A stretch of DNA of 64,000 nt from Salvelinus alpinus (taxonomy: Eukaryota > Chordata > Actinopteri > Salmoniformes > Salmonidae), in the NCBI RefSeq assembly GCF_045679555.1, contig NC_092115.1:37735728-37799727 (forward strand), in the 5' to 3' direction. This document shows positions 34,324 through 46,644 of this stretch, piece by piece. The position numbers and the translations under genes were made by a program. The notes beneath the pieces were generated by a model, which ran no database searches, was not told the DNA's origin, and saw only the letters and a list, made by a program, of their open reading frames with translations. How positions within the stretch are numbered: position 1 is the first letter of the stretch; every line of letters begins with the position of its first letter.

Positions 34324-35421
34324 TGTAAAGCACACAGTGAGGACAATGCCCTCATGATGTCACCAGATCATTATCTAGAACTCTTAAATGCACTCAAACC
34401 CTCAGACACAGGAAAGACATGACACAGTAAAACATGTATTTGCAAAACATGCACACAGATGATCTGTTCTCTTCATAATTCCCTCACTCCCTCCCTGTCC
34501 ACATTAATGTTGCTCTACTCATCTATAGGCTCTCTGGGCTATCTTCAATATATATTTTTATTCCATACACTTTCCGATGTCCACTTAGCTGCCTGTCAAC
34601 ATTATTATCGCTCTCGTTTTCTCGTTTCCTGTCAGTCAAAGACTTCCTACTGAATGTTCTCAATTGTGATGCTTTGCTTTCTTAAAAGCCAGCCCAACAT
34701 ACAATAAGTCACTATATTAAACATTGTTTGCCCATTTCATTTCAGGCCTCGGGAACATATGGCTAAAATACCCACGCTCTTCAATATGCTCTATTGAAAT
34801 ATTGGGGAATTATGTGACTATATAATCTCATTCAGATTGTAATAAAAATTTAAATAAATATAAGTAATGGGTTGTGGTCAATGTTATAAAAATCGGCCCT
34901 GACTAAACCCATATCCTGTCAGAAAAACATAATGAAAATCCAGTGATTATATGGAATCAATACCTAAAATACCTGCCGCTGCCCACCAAAAAAGTCACTT
35001 CACTTTCCTTACACCTATAGTTGAAGTAGTAAACCCCTCAACAGGAATGGGAGAGGTCTGAATAACTCAGTTATTGTTTAACAAAGAGGTGTTACTAAGG
35101 CACATACCAATCCTGACTCTTGACCCTCAGCCTCAAACACAAGAACTCTCTGTATTTCTAGACTGTGTTCGCTGTACTGTAATAGGTCGAGACGCATTTC
35201 ACGCAGTATACATATGCAATTTGAAGAATGAGTCGCTTTGTGAGCTTTTGTAGGACAAACTTTTTGTATTTTCCTTTACCAGTATTCTCCTCCAATCATA
35301 ATAATGGATCGTATTGGGACTCTATTCAGTGCATCCAGATTTCTATCTTCATCATCACATTTAATCACATCATCATGGTTAAAGGTATTATTTATATAAA
35401 TAAATAGAGGTGAACACTCTA
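34324..35421. other. no gene or element recognised
   Basis: AT-rich unique-looking sequence. Confidence 0.4.
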
Positions 35422-35423
35422 TA

Positions 35424-36286
35424 CAGTGTATTCAGAAGCATTCAGACCGCTTGACTTTTTCCACATTTTGTTACGTTACAGCCTTATTTTAAAATTTATT
35501 AAATCGTTTTTTTCCTCATCAATCTACACACAATACCCCATAATGACATAGAAAAAATAGTATTTTAGAAAAAATAAATAAACTTAAATATAACATTTAC
35601 ATAAGTATTCCGACCCTTTACTCAGTACTTTGTTGAAGCACCTATAGCAGCGATTACAGCCTCAAGTCTTCTTGGGTATGACGCTACAATCTTGGCACAC
35701 CTATATTTGGGGAGTTTCTCTCATTCTTCTCTTCAGATCCTCTCAGCTCTGTCAGGTTGGATGGGGAGCGTCACTGCATAGCTATTTTCAGGTCTCTCCA
35801 GAGATGTTCGATCGGGTTCAAGTCCGGGCTCTGGCTGGACCACTCAAGGACATTCAGAGACTTGTCCCGAAGCCAGTCCTGCGTTATCTTGGCTGTGTGC
35901 TTAGGGTCGTTGTCCTGTTGGCAGGTGAACCTTTAACCCAGTCTGAGATCCTGAGCACTCTGGAGCAGGTTTTCATCAAGAATCTCTCTGTACTTTGCTC
36001 CGTTCATCTTTCCCTCGATCCTGACTAGTCTCCCAGGCCCGGCAGCTTAAAAGCATCCCCACAGCATGATACTGCCACCACCATGCTTCACCGCAGGGTT
36101 GGTGCCAGGTTTCCTCCAGACGTGACACTTGTCATTCAGGCCAAAGAGTTCAATCTTGGTTTCATCAGACCAGAGAATCTTGTTTCTCATGATCTGAGTC
36201 CTTTAGCTGCCTTTTGGCAAACTCCAATCTGTCTGTCATGTGCCTTTTCCTGAGGAGTGGCTTCCATCTGGGCACTCTTCCATCTG
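35424..36286 (-). mobile_element. Tc1-like transposon, truncated
   Basis: Starts after TA with CAGTGTATTCAGAAGCATTC and carries transposase sequence on the - strand, reading back from about 36220 to 35680 with stops. It is the same family as 24913-26436. It ends abruptly at GGCTTCCATCTGGGCACTC, where LINE sequence takes over, so the other inverted repeat is lost. Confidence 0.85.
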
Positions 36287-36544
36287 GGCACAGCAAGTGG
36301 TACCAGTGCATCAAGTCTGACACCAACAGGCTCCTGAACAGCTTCTATCCCAATGAAATAATACTGCTAAATGGCAAAATGGACTATTTGAGTTTACCTT
36401 TGTAGTTCATTCCTTTTTTCCCCACTGTCTCTATGCACACTCAAAGGGCCCTACACACTACGCACACTGATACTCCAACACACATACAAACACACATACG
36501 ACACACATACAAACACTCCATCATTTGCTCACACACACATATTA
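36287..36544 (+). mobile_element. LINE 3' coding end fragment
   Basis: AAGTGGTACCAGTGCATCAAG through AGGCTCCTGAACAGCTTCTA matches the end of the same LINE ORF found at 37860-37930. A CA-rich stretch follows. The joint with the Tc1 piece to the left has no target duplication that I can see. Confidence 0.6.
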
Positions 36545-38575
36545 TGCGGACTACAAAGGGAAACCCAGACACGAGCTGCCCAGTGACATGAGCCTACCAG
36601 ACATGGTAAATGCCTTTTATGCTCGCTTCGAGGCAAGCAACACTGAAGCACACATGAGAGCACCAGCTGTTCCGGACAACTGAGTGATCACGGTCTCCGT
36701 AGCTGATGTGAGCAAGACCTTTAAACAGGTCAATATTCACAAGGCCGCGGGGCCAGACGGATTACCAGGACGTGTACTCAGACCATGGGCGGACCAACTG
36801 GCAAGTGTCTTCACTGACATTTTCAACCTCTCCCTGACCGAGTCTGTAATACCTACATGTTTCAAGCAGACGACCATTTATTTATTTTATTTTTTATTTA
36901 ACCTTTATTTAACCAGGTAGGCAAATTGAGAACACGTTCTCATTTACAATTGCGACCTGGCCAAGATAAAGCAAAGCAGTTCGACACATACAACAACACA
37001 TAGTTACACATGGAGTAAAACAAACATATAGTCAATAATACAGTGAAAAAAAAAAATAAGTCTATATACAATGAATAGTCCCTGTCATAGTCCCTGTCCC
37101 CAAGAAAGTGAAGGTAACCTGCCTAAATGACTACCTCCCTGTAGCACTCATGTCAGTAGCCATGAAGTGCTTTGAAAGGCTGGTCATGGCTCACATCAAC
37201 ACCATCATCCCGGAAACCCTAGACCCACTCCAATTCGCATACCGCCCCAACAGATCCACAGATGACGCAATCTCAATCGAACTACACACTGCCCTTTCCC
37301 ACCTGGACAAAATGAACACCTATGTGAGATGTTTTTCATTGACTACAGCTCAGTGTACAACACCATAGTGCCCACAAAGCTCATCAATAAGCTAAGGACC
37401 CTGGGACTAAACACCTCCCTCTGCAACTGGATCCTGGACATCCTGACGGGCCGCCCCCAGGTGGTAAGGGTAGGCAACAGTTTCAAGTTCCTTGGTTTCC
37501 ACATCACCAACAAACTATCATGGTCCAAACACACCAAGAAAGTTGTGAAGAGGGCACTACAAGGCTTTTTACCCCTCAGGAGAGATTGGAAATATTTGGC
37601 ATGGGTCCCCAGATCCTCAAAAAGTCTATAGCTGCACCAACAAGAGCATCCTGACCGGTTGCATCACCGCCTGGTATGGCAACTGCTCGGCATCTGACCG
37701 TAAGGTGCTACAGATGGTAGTGCGTACAGCCAAATACATCACTGGGGACAAGCTTCCTGCCATCCAGGACCTATTTACTAGGTGGTGTCAGAGGAAGGCC
37801 CAAAAAATTGTCAAAGACTCCAGTCACCCAAGTCATAGACTGTTCTCTCTGCTACTGCATGGCAAGCGATACTGGAGTGCCAAGTCTATGTCCAAAAGAC
37901 TCCTTAACAGCTTCTTCCCCAATCCATAAGACTGCTGAACAATTAATCAAATGACCACCCAGACTATTTGCATTGACACCCCCCCTTTGTTTTCACACTG
38001 CTGCTACTCTCTGTTTATTATCTATGCATAGTCACTTTACCCTTACCTACATGTACAAATTACCTTGACTAACCTGAACCCCCGTACATTGACTCAGTAC
38101 CATTACCCCCTGTATGTAGCCTCATTATTGTTATTGTAATTTTATTGTGTGATACATTTTTTTCAACTTTAGTTAATTTAGTAAATATTTTCATAATTCT
38201 AACTCTACATTTGATTTGATTTGCACATACATTTTTACTGACGCGACACACACACACACACACACTCACATACAATCACATACAATCATCATATACGCTG
38301 CTCCTACTTACCTTACCCATATACAAATCTACCTCTATTGATCCAGTATCCCTGCACATTGTAAATAATGGTACTGGAACTGACCCTGGATATACAGTAG
38401 TATGCTTATTTACTTTATCGTGTTCTTCTTATTTTTATATCTTGTGTGTTTTTGTTCTATCTTATTTTTAGCATTAAATTGTTATTGATTACTGCATTGT
38501 TGGGGTTAGAGCTTGCAATAAAGGCATTTCACTGTGCTTGTCCATGTGACATTAAAAACTGAGACTAAATACATT
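36545..38575 (+). pseudogene. jockey/L2-type LINE reverse transcriptase, internally deleted
   Basis: Reverse transcriptase pieces in order: [20 protein letters not shown] (fingers), [36 protein letters not shown], and [20 protein letters not shown] (motif A Asp). Then VVRVGN jumps directly to [14 protein letters not shown]. Motifs B and C, including the catalytic Asp pair, are deleted between them at about 37480. The 3' tail runs to CATTTCACTGTGCTTGTCC. A foreign LINE tail lies inside at 36877-37075. The copy is dead. Confidence 0.88.
36877..37075 (-). mobile_element. LINE 3' tail inserted in another LINE
   Basis: TTTATTTAACCAGGTAGGCA through CGACCTGGCCAAGATAAAGC is the same tail as 8816-9185 and 43545-43700. 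Immediately to the right ATAGTCCCTGTC occurs twice in tandem (37075-37086 and 37087-37098). Confidence 0.85.
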
Positions 38576-38589
38576 TTGAAAATGTTTTT

Positions 38590-40740
38590 TTAAAACAATG
38601 TTTTATTAACTAGATAAGCTACAGTAGGCCACTGTGTGTACTGTAATTAGCTGCTATCTAGGTGAAATGTCATCAGCTAGCTAACTTCATATTATCTTGT
38701 GTCGGGACTTTACTTTCATTAATCTGATGACTGTTATTTATCGAATCAACTAACTATGCTTAATTGTTACCCGATTAAATTAATCATGTAACAATTAACT
38801 CATTAAGAATTTGGGTCACCACGATAGCGGATGGTTAAAGAGTTACCATCTCCCAAATTAAACTGTAAATGTCTTTACCTATCACATCCATAAAACAGTT
38901 AACATATTAATCATAACGTCTTATCATATCATCATTCTGAACAGTCATTACCTCCTGCATCAGCAAAAACCCCAGCCTTACTTATGATTCAGTACTACAC
39001 AAATTGGTGTAATTATTTATTTACTAGCTAACTAAATAATAACACAGAATAAACATACACACTTAATACATTAGGAAAAGGTCCCTAGCGGACTGATACA
39101 ATATGATGACTTTTTACACAACGAGGGAGAGAGAGAGAAAGAGAGGAAGAGAGAAAGAGACACTTATCGTTGAAACATTTTAGAAACTATTCTCACAGTA
39201 ATCATATACTTTGCACACGTACCGCCGCTCGTTTGGAGTAAGAAATCATGAATGTACTTACATGAATGCCTTCGTTCGACATTCATCTCTGTCGGAACTT
39301 CTTCTCCTTCTTAGGAAGGATGTGGGCCTTTCAGCGGTGTGGGGGCTGTGCTTTGGCAAAGTGGTTGGGGTTATATACTGCCTGTTTGGCCCTGTCCGGG
39401 GGTATCGTTGGATGGGGCCACAGTGTCTCCTGACCCCTCCTGTCTCAGCCTCCAGTATTTATGCTGCAGTAGTTTATGTGTCGGGGGGCTAGGGTTAGTC
39501 TGTTATATCTGTAGTGTTTCTCCTGTCTTATCCGGTGTCCCGTGTGAATTTAAGTATGCTCTCTCTAATTCTCTCTTTCTTTCTTTCTCTCTCTCGGAGG
39601 ACCTGAGCCCTAGGACCATGCCTCAGGACTACCTGGCATGATGACTCCTTGCTGTCCCCAGTCCACCTGGCCATGCTGCTGCTCCAGTTTCAACTGTTCT
39701 GCCTGCGGCTATGGAACCCTGACCTGTTCACCGGATGTGCTACCTGTCCCAGACCTGCTGCTTTCAACTCTCTAGAGACAGCAGGAGCCGTTGAGGTACT
39801 CTCAATCATCGGCTATGAAAAGCCAACTAAGATTTACTCCTGAGGTGCTGACCTGTTGCACCCTCGACAACTACTGTGATTATTATTTTTTGACCATGCT
39901 GGTCATTTATGAACATTTGAACATCTCGGCCATGTTCTGTTGTAATCTCCACCCAGCACAGTCAGAAGAGGACTGGCCACCCCTCATAGCCTGGTTCCTC
40001 TCTAGGTTTCTTCCTAGGTTTTGGCCTTTCCAGGGAGTTTTTCCTAGCCACCGTGCTTCTACACCTGCATTGCTTGCTGTTTGGGGTGTTAGGCTGGGTT
40101 TCTGTACAGCACTTTGAGATATCAGCTGATGTAAGAAGGGCTATATAAATTTATTTGATTTTATTTGATTTCAGCGGCATGCTTGTAAGGCTCTGATTGT
40201 CCAAAAAGGGTCCTCCCTTTCCCGTCTTCTACTGTTGTTCACTCTGGAAGATGCTCCTTGGAAGATAGGCTAGCCTGCCATGTTTATGGTTCCCATTGGT
40301 GATGAGAGTCGTAGAATACGGTGATTTGAGAAGAATAGGATGGTTTGAAGAGTAGTAGAATGGTCCCACTTAAATTAGCTTTTCTAGATATTTGACTTAG
40401 GACAGCTAATCAGCCGTACCATGCTTTTCTGGTCTCCATGTTAATTTCTATCCCAATCCTTTTATGCACTCTGGTCGACAGGGACGGTTCCATCAGGCTG
40501 ACACGCTCTCTGACCTCACTCGCGGCGTGGCTACTTACTGTGCATTTCACAATTATTCATATTTCATAAGAAACGTTAAGGATGGAGACTTCGTACATGT
40601 AGTATATATACTTTTCAAGTTACAGTATTTCCTTTATAACACTTTTAATGACATCACAAAATAAAAACCAATATGACATACATTTTCTATAGCTCACCAC
40701 TGACCATTTCCCACGTTCTCTGTTAGGATTATTTTTCTAG
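38590..40740. mobile_element. AT-rich repeat element, interrupted, class uncertain
   Basis: The arms 38590-39337 and 40178-40740 are separated by the retroposon at 39338-40168 with a 9-bp target duplication, so they were once contiguous. The sequence style (long AT-rich arm, purine tract at 39124-39160) reminds me of salmonid LTR-type repeats, but I could not define both termini. No open frame with recognisable domains. Confidence 0.4.
39338..40168 (+). mobile_element. retroposon with 9-bp target duplication
   Basis: TTTCAGCGG stands at 39329-39337 and again at 40169-40177. The 3' end is GGGCTATATAAATTTATTTG followed by TTTATTTGATT repeats, a LINE/SINE-type tail. A shorter copy of the same family lies at 52775-53262, sharing CTGTTCTGCCTGCGGCTATG, GAGGACTGGCCACCCCTCA and GAGTTTTTCCTAGCCACCGT. 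I see no reverse transcriptase, so this is a LINE 3' end or a long non-autonomous retroposon. Confidence 0.85.
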
Positions 40741-40822
40741 TATTCGCTTTAGAATGAGTTTCGGCGGGAAACCTCTGTGTAGACAAAGCACTTTCATCTG
40801 TGAAATTTGGAGAGGGAGGTTC

Positions 40823-41155
40823 TGTAAGGATCTGGGTGTAGCTGGTGCAGAGGAGTCAGGTGCAGGACAGCAGAGATGAGTAACAAAAGGAACTTTACCC
40901 AAAATATCCAAATACATGAAGTCATACCAAGCCCACAAACATCGGACCGAACTTACAAAAAACAATCACGCACAAAAACCATGGGGAAAACAGAGGTTTA
41001 AATAATGAACATGTAATTGGGGAATTGAAACCAGGTGTGTAAAACAAAGTCAAAACAAATGGAAAATGAAAAGTGGATCGGCGAAGGCCAGTGACGTTGA
41101 CCGCCGAAAGCCGCCCGAACAAGAAGATGGACCGACTTCGGCGGAAGTCGTGACA
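40823..41155 (-). mobile_element. solo LTR, minus orientation
   Basis: Begins TGTAAGGATCTGGGTG and ends CGGCGGAAGTCGTGACA. Read on the - strand it starts TGTCACGACTTCCGCCGAAG, a common salmonid LTR start. The flanks GGTTC and TGTTC match at 4 of 5. A likely polyadenylation signal on the - strand falls in the TTTAAT-rich middle. Confidence 0.75.
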
Positions 41156-42388
41156 TGTTCTCTCTCCTTGATTTACAACAGGGCGTGAGGTGTCAACCCC
41201 CCACCAGCTCCCTCCTCCCCCCTCTGTGGGTGAGAGAGGGTCTGGTTACTGTCATCCACTGCCAAGTTGAGCAGACCCATTCAGATTCTCACAGGACAGT
41301 CATGACACTTGTTATTTTGATATAGGCCTATTAACCATTGTAAATTAAATACGTATACTCCAAATGCGTTTGTAGATAACAGAAATGGAAGAGGGTGAAA
41401 GGATATTCTGCTCCAGCTGTCAGAAAAGGGAGTAGGTATACTAGCTAGTTAGATATGGCAGGTTGTGGGATGATATTCTGAAAATATTCTCCCATTCTAG
41501 TCCTAGATAGGAAGACTATGAAGACAGAGAGATAATAGTCAGAGCTGTCTAATTGTAATAATGAAGCCCGTTTCTTTGTGATGTTGTCTATCCTCAGATA
41601 TGGAGAGCTGCGAAAGCCTGTCAGCAGATGAAGAGGTCCCAGTGAATGTCCCAAGAGACTACTGGCACATCCTTGTATGCCATGGGTCGTATGTGTACTT
41701 ATGTTAGCAAATGTTCTATACAACAATACAGTTCAAAATCACACACAACGTAGGCTACAAACCGGAGCAGGCCAATCCAACAGAAGATTTTCAAGCAAAC
41801 ATCTGTTCCTCACCTGATTGGTTAACAGGAGTGGTGACCGCGTTCCATTTGCATAAAGTAGAGCAGAGCTGAACTGCAGAGCTGGACACTGCTTACTGGT
41901 GTAGCTAGCTAGCAAGGAGGACTCCGGGAGGCTGGAGCAAAATAACGAATATAATACTTTTATTTCCCTTTTGACCCACATTCAAAAGTGTCACAAGCAT
42001 GAAGATGCCATGAGGGACACAAAAAGATCCCTCATGGCGAACGATTAAATGTTGTGTCGTCATTAATACAATTGTAGTGAAACGTCCTGTTTCCATCACC
42101 ACTGTCGTGATTTTGTTTTATATGGTATGACTTAACTTGAATAAAAACGTGGTTAGTATGACGTATTTTTATAACGTCTTATTCTGGTCGCCAACTGGTT
42201 GAAAAGTATATTTTTTTAACGTCTTTTTCTGACGACCATATGACCAGTTGATCATAATTGTGACCTCTATCTGACCAGCTAGTCATAATTCTGACCACTA
42301 CATTATGTGCTATATTATGTAGGCTACTGGTCATAGTTAAGACCTCATCATAACCTGGTAATGACCACCTGACTACAGCTCATTAACC
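41156..42388. other. no gene confirmed; one exon-like stretch
   Basis: At 41598 a TCTATCCTCAG acceptor-like sequence precedes an open stretch reading MESCESLSADEEVPVNVPRD up to a stop near 41707. A similar acceptor before 41377 precedes MEEGERIFCSSCQKRE and a stop. Neither is recognised and both may be chance. Confidence 0.25.
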
Positions 42389-42630
42389 ACACTCTTAGAA
42401 AAAACGATTCCAAAGGACACTTCGGCTGTCCCCATAGGACAACCCTTTTTGGTTCCAGGGAGAAGCCTTTTTGGTTCCATGTAGAACTACAATATTCTGT
42501 GGAAAGGGTCCTACATAGAACCCAAAAGGGTTATACCTGGTACCAAAAAGGGTTCTTCAAAGGGTTCTCCTATGAGGACAGCCAAATAACCCTTTTAGGT
42601 TCTAGATACCACCTTTTTTTCAAAGAGTGT
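42389..42630. mobile_element. MITE, palindromic
   Basis: The ends ACACTCTTAGAAAAAA and the inverse of TTTTTTTCAAAGAGTGT are inverted. The interior carries several inverted GGTTCCATGTAGAAC / GTCCTACATAGAACC pairs, so the whole element can fold. It is a common fish repeat type with no coding capacity. Confidence 0.85.
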
Positions 42631-43540
42631 ACTGTAAAAAGTATTGCAGAAGATAAAGTTGGATATTGAAATCATTGTTCATTACATTTCTATTTGTTTC
42701 CATAGTCACCAATTAAAGTTATTCTTCAACATATTCTTACATTTAAAATAGATCAAGCAATGGCCAAAACAAATCTACATTAAACATTGTAGCACATCTG
42801 CATACAGTAATTGTTTCATAATTCACCCACAGACATTACATGCATAGAAATACTGGGAGTATATAAAGGCCCATTGTTGTATTTTATTAATGATTAATAA
42901 GAGTGGTGTGATGGCATAGATCCTCATCAAGGACCTCTGGGCACAGAAGGCGATCTGGAGCGTTGTGGCCCTCTTGAAGAGTTGTGTGATTGGTCAGATC
43001 TGCATTGAAGAGAATCAGCGCATTCCGACTGATCAATTTTAGATATATACGCAAACTAGAAAAGGACATTCTTGAAGAAACTTTGTGGACTTAGCTGGCT
43101 AAAGGTATTTCCATGGTACTACATGAAGAATTCTGTGGCAGTTATAGGTTAGAGATGTCTTCAGTAAGGAGCAACTTACTCATATGCACACTTTGTGTCC
43201 TCCCCCACGGTGGTCAGGGAAATATTATAGGACTTCCCAGAGGGCCAGCAACAAACCAACATCCGGAGTTTCTGGCTTTTCATGACACTTCAATCTGTCA
43301 TATCATTATCTGTCATGTCAGTCCTGCAACAAACATTGTTAGAAATGGGTGTAACTGGCTAATCTCTTCCTCTTCTTTATAATTGTGCACATGTGAATTA
43401 GAGTGAGCGACAGGGAGAATGAGCAAGAGAGAAATGGGAGAAACTTTACATGACTCACCAAGGGAGGTGTCTGTTGAATCAGGACGCAAGGGGTTTGCTT
43501 TACAAACTTATATTACTGTAGTTCTACCTGGAACCAAAGG
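42631..43540. other. no gene recognised
   Basis: An open frame at 43113-43382 (+) of 89 codons has no motif I recognise. No transposon ends were seen. Confidence 0.35.
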
Positions 43541-43544
43541 GTTT

Positions 43545-44860
43545 TTTATTTAATTTTTTTATTCACCTTTATTTAACCAGGTAAGCTAGTTGAGAACAAG
43601 TTCTCATTTACAACTGCGACCTGGCCAAGATAAAGCAAAGCAGTGCGACAGAAACAACAACACAGAGTTACACATGGAATAAACAAGCGTACAGTCAATA
43701 ACACAATAGAAAAAAAGAAAGCCAAATGTGGTAATGGCTTTGGGGATGACCAGTGAGATATACCTGCTTGAGCGCGTGCTATGGGTTGGTGTTGTTATCG
43801 TGACCAGTGAGCTGAGATTGGGCGGAGCTTTACCTAGCATAAACTTATAGATGACCTGGAGCCAGTGGGTCTGGCGACGAATATGTAGTGAGGGCCAGCC
43901 CACTAGAGCATACAGGTCGCAGTGGTGGGTGGTATAAGGGGCTTTGGTAACAAAACGGATGGCACTGTGATAGACTGCATCCAGTTTGCTGAGTAGAGTA
44001 TTGGAAGATATTTTGTAGATGACATCGCCGAAGTCGAGGATCAGTAGGATAGTCACTTTTACTAGGGTAAGTTTGGCGGCGTGAATGAAGGAGGCTTTGT
44101 TGCGAAATAGGAAGCCGATTCTAGATTACATTTTGGATTAGAGATGTTTAATGTGAGTCTGGAAGGAGAGTTTACAGTCTAGCCAGACACCTAGGTATTT
44201 GTAGTTGTCCACATATTCTAGGTCAGAACCGTCCAGAGTAGTGATGCTAGTCGGGCGGGCGGGTGCGGGGCAGCGAACGGTTGAAAGCATGCATTTGGTT
44301 TTACTAGCGTTTAAGAGCAGTTGGAGGCCACGGAAGGAGAGTTGTATGGCATCGAAGCTCGTTTGGAGGTTAGTTAACACAGTGTCCAAAGAAGGGCCAG
44401 ATGTGGTGTCGTCTGCGTAGAGGTGGATCAGGGAATCACCTGCAGCAAGAGTGACATCGTTCATATATACAGAGAAAAGAGTCTGCCCAAGAATTGAACC
44501 TTGTGGTACCCCATAGAGACTGCCAGAGGTCCGGGCAACAGGCCCTCCAATTTGACACACTGAACTCTGTCTGCAAAGTAGTTGGTGAACCAGGCGAGGC
44601 AGTCATTTGAAAAACCAAGGCTATTGAGTCTGCCGATAAGAATACGGTGATTGACAGAGTCGAAAGCCTTGGCCAGGTCGATGAAGACGGCTGCACAGTA
44701 CTGTCTTATCAATGGTGGTTATGATATCGTTTAGTACCTTGAGCGTGGCTGAGGTGCACCCATGACCAGCTCGGAAACCGGATTGCACAGCGGAGAGGAT
44801 CTGGGGACCCATGCCAAATTTTTTCAGTCTCCTGAGGGGGAAATGCAGGCACCGTGCCAG
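43545..44860 (-). pseudogene. LINE reverse transcriptase, 5'-truncated, frameshifted
   Basis: On the - strand, from 5' to 3': FIDLAKAFDSVNHRILIGRL (motif A with its Asp), GVPQGSILGQTLFSVYMND (motif B), LYADDT (motif C Asp pair), SKTKCMLS and YKYLGVWLD, then the thumb/C-terminal part SALRFVTK-like and RRQTHWLQVIYKFMLGK. The RT motifs fall in two frames with a break near 44460-44560. The 3' tail (43545-43740) matches the orphan tails at 8816-9185 and 36877-37075, making this the source family of those fragments. At 44818-44855 the sequence changes to wording of the other LINE type (CAGTCTCCTGAGGGGG). Confidence 0.88.
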
Positions 44861-44874
44861 GATTTTTTGTGTCC

Positions 44875-46644
44875 CGGGGCTAGGGGGGGGGCTTGACCAA
44901 TAACTGGGGGTGTTAAGAAAATAGTTGATTTTCATGACTTCAGAGTTATAAGGAAGTTCTAATTTTTTCAATAAAAGCAGATATGGCACACAGCACATTC
45001 GATATAAATTTAGTTTTTAATTGAATTTGGCCAAAGAATATTCAACAAAATAGCTATAAGCCTAATACAAGTGACCACAAGGCAATGACAAAAACGTCTT
45101 TCACCTGCAAAGGTAAAAGACGCACTGAAGTCTTTCAGCAATAACAACACAATACACCCAAAATGCGACAACAACAAGAAGTGCTTTTATTCTATATGCA
45201 TAATCAAACAACTGTGCATTGGTAATAATGTTTCGGATTAAATGGCTATCACAACGTCAGAAACTAAATTAATAATATCCAAAGTGCAGCCACAACGAGA
45301 AGTGCAATGCGTTTAGCCTATGCCTGTTAACTGTGCACACACTTGTAAAACGAACTGGCTATCATCACAATCTTAGTGATTGTATTTCTATTGCAAAAAT
45401 ACTTGTAGACTGACTGGCCATCAGCGCGATTCAATCATGTTCGCACCAACGGACAGGCGCTCTGTCAATAAATAAAAGGCCTTTCAGTTGCAAATTCATA
45501 ATAATAGATGAGGCTACGACAGGCGCACAATATACAAAATTACCCAACTTAATACCACATAATAATATCCTATGGCATATTTATAATTAATTAATCAGTT
45601 ACTCACCAAGCCTTGTTTTATAGAAGGACGATGCGTCTGTTGTTGTGGTTCAGTGCAAATGAGTCTATAATATTCTGGACATCCAGCCTTGGTTCTTTCT
45701 GCGTGTATGGACAGGCAGGCAAGGTTGCTGAGTCGAGGGTTTGCCATTCTGTTTCTCAGGTAGGTTTTAATACGCCGCATGCAGGAAAAACTGCACTCAC
45801 ATGACAAGGACGTTACTGGCAGTGTGAAAGATATGCGTAAAAGTTTATAGATGTCCACGAAGGAGTCTTTGTAAGGTTTAAGCATGGACAGGAACTCCAG
45901 TGTGCTGCTAACTATTTTGGCCTGTTGTTTTTTTCTTTCCAAGAGCCGGCGCACTTGGTGCATCTCGGCCAGCCGATTGTCCTCTCTTATTCCATAGTGC
46001 TGTGCCATGGGCACTAGGCTCTCCTTTTGCAGGAATGTGGCATGCTTGGGGTTGAGGGCTGGCGTTCCCATGAGAACTGTACCTGCTTCTGTGGAAAAGC
46101 GTTGGGTAATTTCAATCAACAGTCGGTCAATGACAGGGTAGAACGAGGACGTTCGGAGTTCATCCGGAGAGGACATGGATGGATATTAGGTTTGAATTGG
46201 AGCTTCAACTATAAATTCCTGTAGATGGCGAGGCTGTTGCGATTGTCTCTTCTCTTGTGGGGGCGGCGGTAGTTTACCTTGCTACATATGGGTCTCCAAG
46301 AGTCCTCCATGCACTTTTCTTTTACGCTAGTGATGACCGAGTGTGCGAGGTCAGTGGCAGTCTCGAGGAAACGATCAGGGGACTGACATGAACTTTGTTG
46401 TGCTGAACAGATCCTCAAACAGGATAAGGTGGAGGATGAATTCAGCATCAATGAGTGAGAGTAGTGACCGCGCGTCAGTCGATCTGCCTGAATTTGGCTG
46501 CGACTTAATGTCCTTTAAAGTTGCAATGATGGCTGGGAGGGTTTTTTGCGCTGCCCACAGCGAGTAGTACTGGCAGGACCATCGTGTATCAGACAGTTTC
46601 TTGAGTTCAATGGGCTGCTGTGAAGGCTCAAGTTCCCTTTGCAT
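44875..46644 (-). pseudogene. hAT transposase relic (ZMYM1-like), C-terminal half
   Basis: hAT transposases of this type are the source of zinc-finger MYM-type host proteins. The - strand frame at 45595-46176 holds the dimerisation domain: ISFTLPVTSLSCECSFSCMR, RIKTYLRNRMANPRLSNLAC and LSIHAERT. Upstream at 46375-46644 a second piece reads LKKLSDTRWSCQYYSLWAAQ, the usual block in the catalytic core. Frame breaks lie between them (46180-46375). The 5' end stops exactly at TTAA, where the element at 46645-48474 begins. The 44875-45594 part is AT-rich, non-coding 3' sequence. Confidence 0.82.
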
